Below are positions 21,353-23,475 of a stretch of DNA of 23,475 nt, piece after piece. The notes under the pieces are model-generated. The model saw only the letters and a program-made list of their open reading frames with translations. It ran no database searches and had not been told where the DNA came from. Both the position numbers and the translations under genes were made by a program. Each line of letters starts with the position of its first letter. Position 1 is the first letter of the stretch. The stretch is from Thoreauomyces humboldtii (Eukaryota; Chytridiomycota; Chytridiomycetes; Spizellomycetales; Powellomycetaceae): contig JADGJA010000322.1 in NCBI GenBank assembly GCA_027596035.1, positions 1 through 23,475 on the forward strand, in the 5' to 3' direction.

Positions 21353-21952
21353 GTGCAGTACGTGTACCGACTGTCTTTTAGCCATGGGGGATGAGACGGC
21401 GGAGGAGGGAACCATCATTAAGAGATAGGCTCAGGTCATGTGAGGTGAAAAAGGAAACCAACAAAAAAAAGATACGGTTTTTCACCGTTCCATAGCTTGC
21501 CGCCCATGAGTTCGGTCCTGCCCGTGAGTTCGAGGCAACGCCGGGTGTGGAAAACTACCGTGATGCCTCTTGGTTCGAGATTCAGGCCATGCCTCTCACG
21601 CCTCAACTTTGGTTCTGCAGCTTGTTCATCGCGAAGTTCCTCGTCGACCAGATGGCGTACGTTCGTTTCGCGGTATACCGGGGTTTCTCATGGCCGTTTG
21701 CACACTTGTTGTCGTGAACCGTCCGCACGGAGGATGCTCCTCGCGGTCTTATTTTTTAAAAAGGCACGGACCAATCATATGAACGACATGTCAAGAAGTG
21801 ATGTATATTCGCGATAGGGACGGACGCCCATTATGTACCAGAGTGCTTTGCATGCATGGAATAGAGACAGGGAAGAGAGAAAGAAAAACAAAAGAGTGGA
21901 CAAAGTGCCAAAACCGTGGAACCGAGACATCTCATCGAAATCTCACGCTCCT

Positions 21953-23283
21953 TTATCCAGCAGCGTAGACGGCAGGTCCAGCGAGGACATGCTTGTTGAT
22001 GAGCGAGAGGTTGAAGGGGGTGACGTACGGGTTGTCGTCGGTGACGGCGATGAACATGGTCGAGTTGACGACGGGGTCGGCGACGGGGTCGAAGGCCGTG
22101 CCGTTGACGAGACCACCTTCGGGAGGGAACACGGTGCCGCCGGGTTGGATGGTGTATCCTCCGAGACCATCGGCCGAGATGCCTTCGATGGGGGTGTAGG
22201 TCGTGTTGAGCTGGGACACCCATGCGACGAACTTGGGAGTTCCCGTGGATTGGACAGAGGTCGTGTACTTTCCGTCCGGACCGACCGTCTTGCCGGGTTG
22301 TTCCCATCGCAGCTCAACCTTTCGGCCGGGGTAGGACAGGCCTTGGCTGTGGAGGGGAGCGATCGCTGGTGCGACGTATGGGTTCTGGGGGTCGGGGTTG
22401 TTGGTGATGTTGAGGGCAGGGAAGTTCTGCCATGCAAGCTTCTGGTTGTCTTGTGGGCAGGAGGTGATCCACGGTGCGAGGAGGGTCCAGGCCCAGGACT
22501 GGGGGATCCCGGGTTCGAACCATTCGCTCATGGGGAAGAGACCCTCGAACTGACGGAAAATCATCTGCTGACGCGCCTCGGTGGTGATGGACTGCGTGAG
22601 CAAGGTTGCGGCTGCCCGAGAGTCGAGATGGGACAGGAAGCCGTAGACGCCAGCCTCGCCCCACTTGGTGAGCTTCTGGCTGAAGTCGATGAAGCCCTTG
22701 ACGTCATCGAAAGGATAATCCTGGTACTTGCATTCCTTGGAAGCGTTGGGACCGAGGATGTTGGTGATGAGCCTGGCGTGACCGACCTCCTGGTCCGACA
22801 TGAACTCGATCAGGTATCGTCCAGCATCGTCGATGCCCGCTGCCGCAAACTCCGCGGGGCTAAACCGCTTGAGCGCGTAACGGAAGAGGTCGAGTTCGAT
22901 GTATTCCTGGTGGAGCGCGAGGTTGAGGGACTCCCAGTCGAAGTCCGAAAGAGGGTGGTAGAAGGGGATGTCTTTGGGGTCCGTTCCTGTTCCTCCAGCA
23001 GGAGTGTAAGGAGCTGGTTCAGGGTTCTGAACACCACCTGGTCAAGGTAATCTACAATCAGCGTTGGGACAGATACCGAGAAAGAGACAACGATGAGCTT
23101 ACCCTTCAGGTAGTCGTAGCTGTTGACGGGGGAGGTGGAGTTGTCGGAAGCGGTGAGCTTTATGCTGGGCTCCGACAGAGCTGCCGAGGGCTTGCTGAGA
23201 TGGGCGTAAAGGCGTCCGTGGGTAGGAGCCGCGATGGCACCTCCCAAGAGCAGAGTGGTAGCGAGAACCGAGGAAAGCTTCAT
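21953..23283 (-). CDS. Secreted Rds1-type stress-response protein with ferritin-like domain
   Basis: Exons 23283-23103 and 23037-21953 encode 421 residues. Residues 1-19 are a classic signal peptide (MKLSSVLATTLLLGGAIAA, cut before PTHG). After the short intron (65 nt, phase 1) comes APYTPAGG, then the ferritin-like helices: LNLALHQEYIELDLFRYAL, FMSDQEVGHARLI, KWGEAGVYGFLSHLDSRAAA, and ITTEARQQMIFRQFEGLFP. The Glu, ExxH and TEARQQ residues are placed like di-iron ligands of the ferritin_2 family. The last third is beta-rich with several N-glycosylation sequons (NIT excluded by position in doubt; NTT, NGT, NST, NLS). Fission yeast rds1, the family namesake, responds to glucose, ammonium, phosphate, carbon dioxide and temperature. 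No transmembrane or GPI signal is seen at the C-terminus, so a cell-wall or extracellular location is inferred. Its enzymatic activity is unknown. Confidence 0.88.
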
Positions 23284-23475
23284 GTTGGCGGAAGATGCGT
23301 TGACAAGTGGAGGTTGGCTGTCTGGGTATCAAGGATGGGGAGACCTGACCGACCTCGGATGCCTTATGTGCTCGCTCTCGGATGACTTTTTCCGCCCTAT
23401 AGAGAGTAAGTACCGGTATTAGCTCGCTCGTGGTCATGCCTGCTCTCCGTACTATTCCATCATTCCCTTCCCCCC

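Larger units (their letters stand above)
20871..21952. other. 1.08-kb region without a recognisable gene
   Basis: This region lies upstream of the katanin-like gene and downstream of the Rds1-like gene, so it should contain the katanin promoter and the 3' region of the Rds1-like gene. Open frames up to about 105 codons exist, for example 21497-21817 on the plus strand, but their composition is not gene-like and they match no family I know. Visible elements are a 19-bp tandem duplication at 21113-21150 and an 18-bp perfect palindrome at 21335-21352. A small or non-coding gene cannot be excluded. Confidence 0.4.

Noticed and set aside
21573..21590. ggttcgagatt, a partial B-box-like string in gene-free DNA
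   Set aside because: The last B-box bases are wrong and no A box or acceptor stem is present.
21497..21817. Possible small gene on the plus strand downstream of the Rds1-like gene
   Set aside because: Arg/Ser-rich composition, no motif, no intron signals and no clear codon bias.
22512..22521. GGTTCGAACC, a perfect match to the tRNA gene B box
   Set aside because: It encodes part of EWFEPG in the conserved Rds1-like protein, and no A box or cloverleaf can be drawn around it.
21833..23050. 405-codon open frame on the plus strand opposite the Rds1-like gene
   Set aside because: It is a mirror of the GC-rich codon use of the true gene on the other strand; its residues are low-complexity Gly/Glu/Val/Arg and match no family, while the minus strand has a signal peptide, an intron and ferritin-like motifs.

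Overview
This window looks like nuclear DNA of a basidiomycete fungus, probably a yeast-like Agaricomycotina or Pucciniomycotina relative. The reasons are many short GT-AG introns (mostly 50-110 nt) with CTGAC- or CTAAC-type branch points, GC-rich third codon positions, tight gene packing on both strands, and fungal families such as the Fsh1 hydrolases, Rds1 secreted ferritin-like proteins and ATP synthase subunit h. The clade is inferred from gene style. No rRNA, tRNA, CRISPR array or transposon is recognisable.

There are eleven genes. Left third: a Rogdi/Rav2-family V-ATPase assembly factor (+, nine exons), an Fsh1-type serine hydrolase (-), a four-helix membrane protein of unknown family (+), a mitochondrial single-domain rhodanese (+), and a nuclear-looking protein with three composite CCCH+CCHC zinc modules (+). 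Middle: a WDR44/Dgr2-like WD-repeat protein (-) whose reading frame is broken, then an Sds3-like histone deacetylase complex subunit (+) with a very long Gln/His/Pro-rich N-terminus. Right third: ATP synthase subunit h (-, six exons), the replication termination factor Rtf2 (+, single exon), a katanin p60-type AAA ATPase (-), and a secreted Rds1-type ferritin-like protein (-).

The genes are ordinary housekeeping and regulatory genes and do not form an obvious pathway cluster. Two divergent pairs share short promoters (Fsh1-like/membrane protein; subunit h/Rtf2), and a third pair (WDR44-like/Sds3-like) shares a 0.7 kb spacer. Splice sites were assigned by hand from GT/AG signals, branch points, reading phase and remembered family conservation. 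All exon borders are therefore models to be tested by RNA reads.

The points most worth a second look are the triple composite zinc-finger protein, the katanin with a non-standard N-terminal half, the Sds3-like protein with prion-like and repeat segments plus a tiny upstream ORF, the run of apparent one-base losses in the WDR44-like gene, a perfect 13-bp hairpin with a telomere-like loop, and recurring TGTACTGTA elements in gene-free DNA. I found no convincing evidence of a wholly new multi-gene system here.
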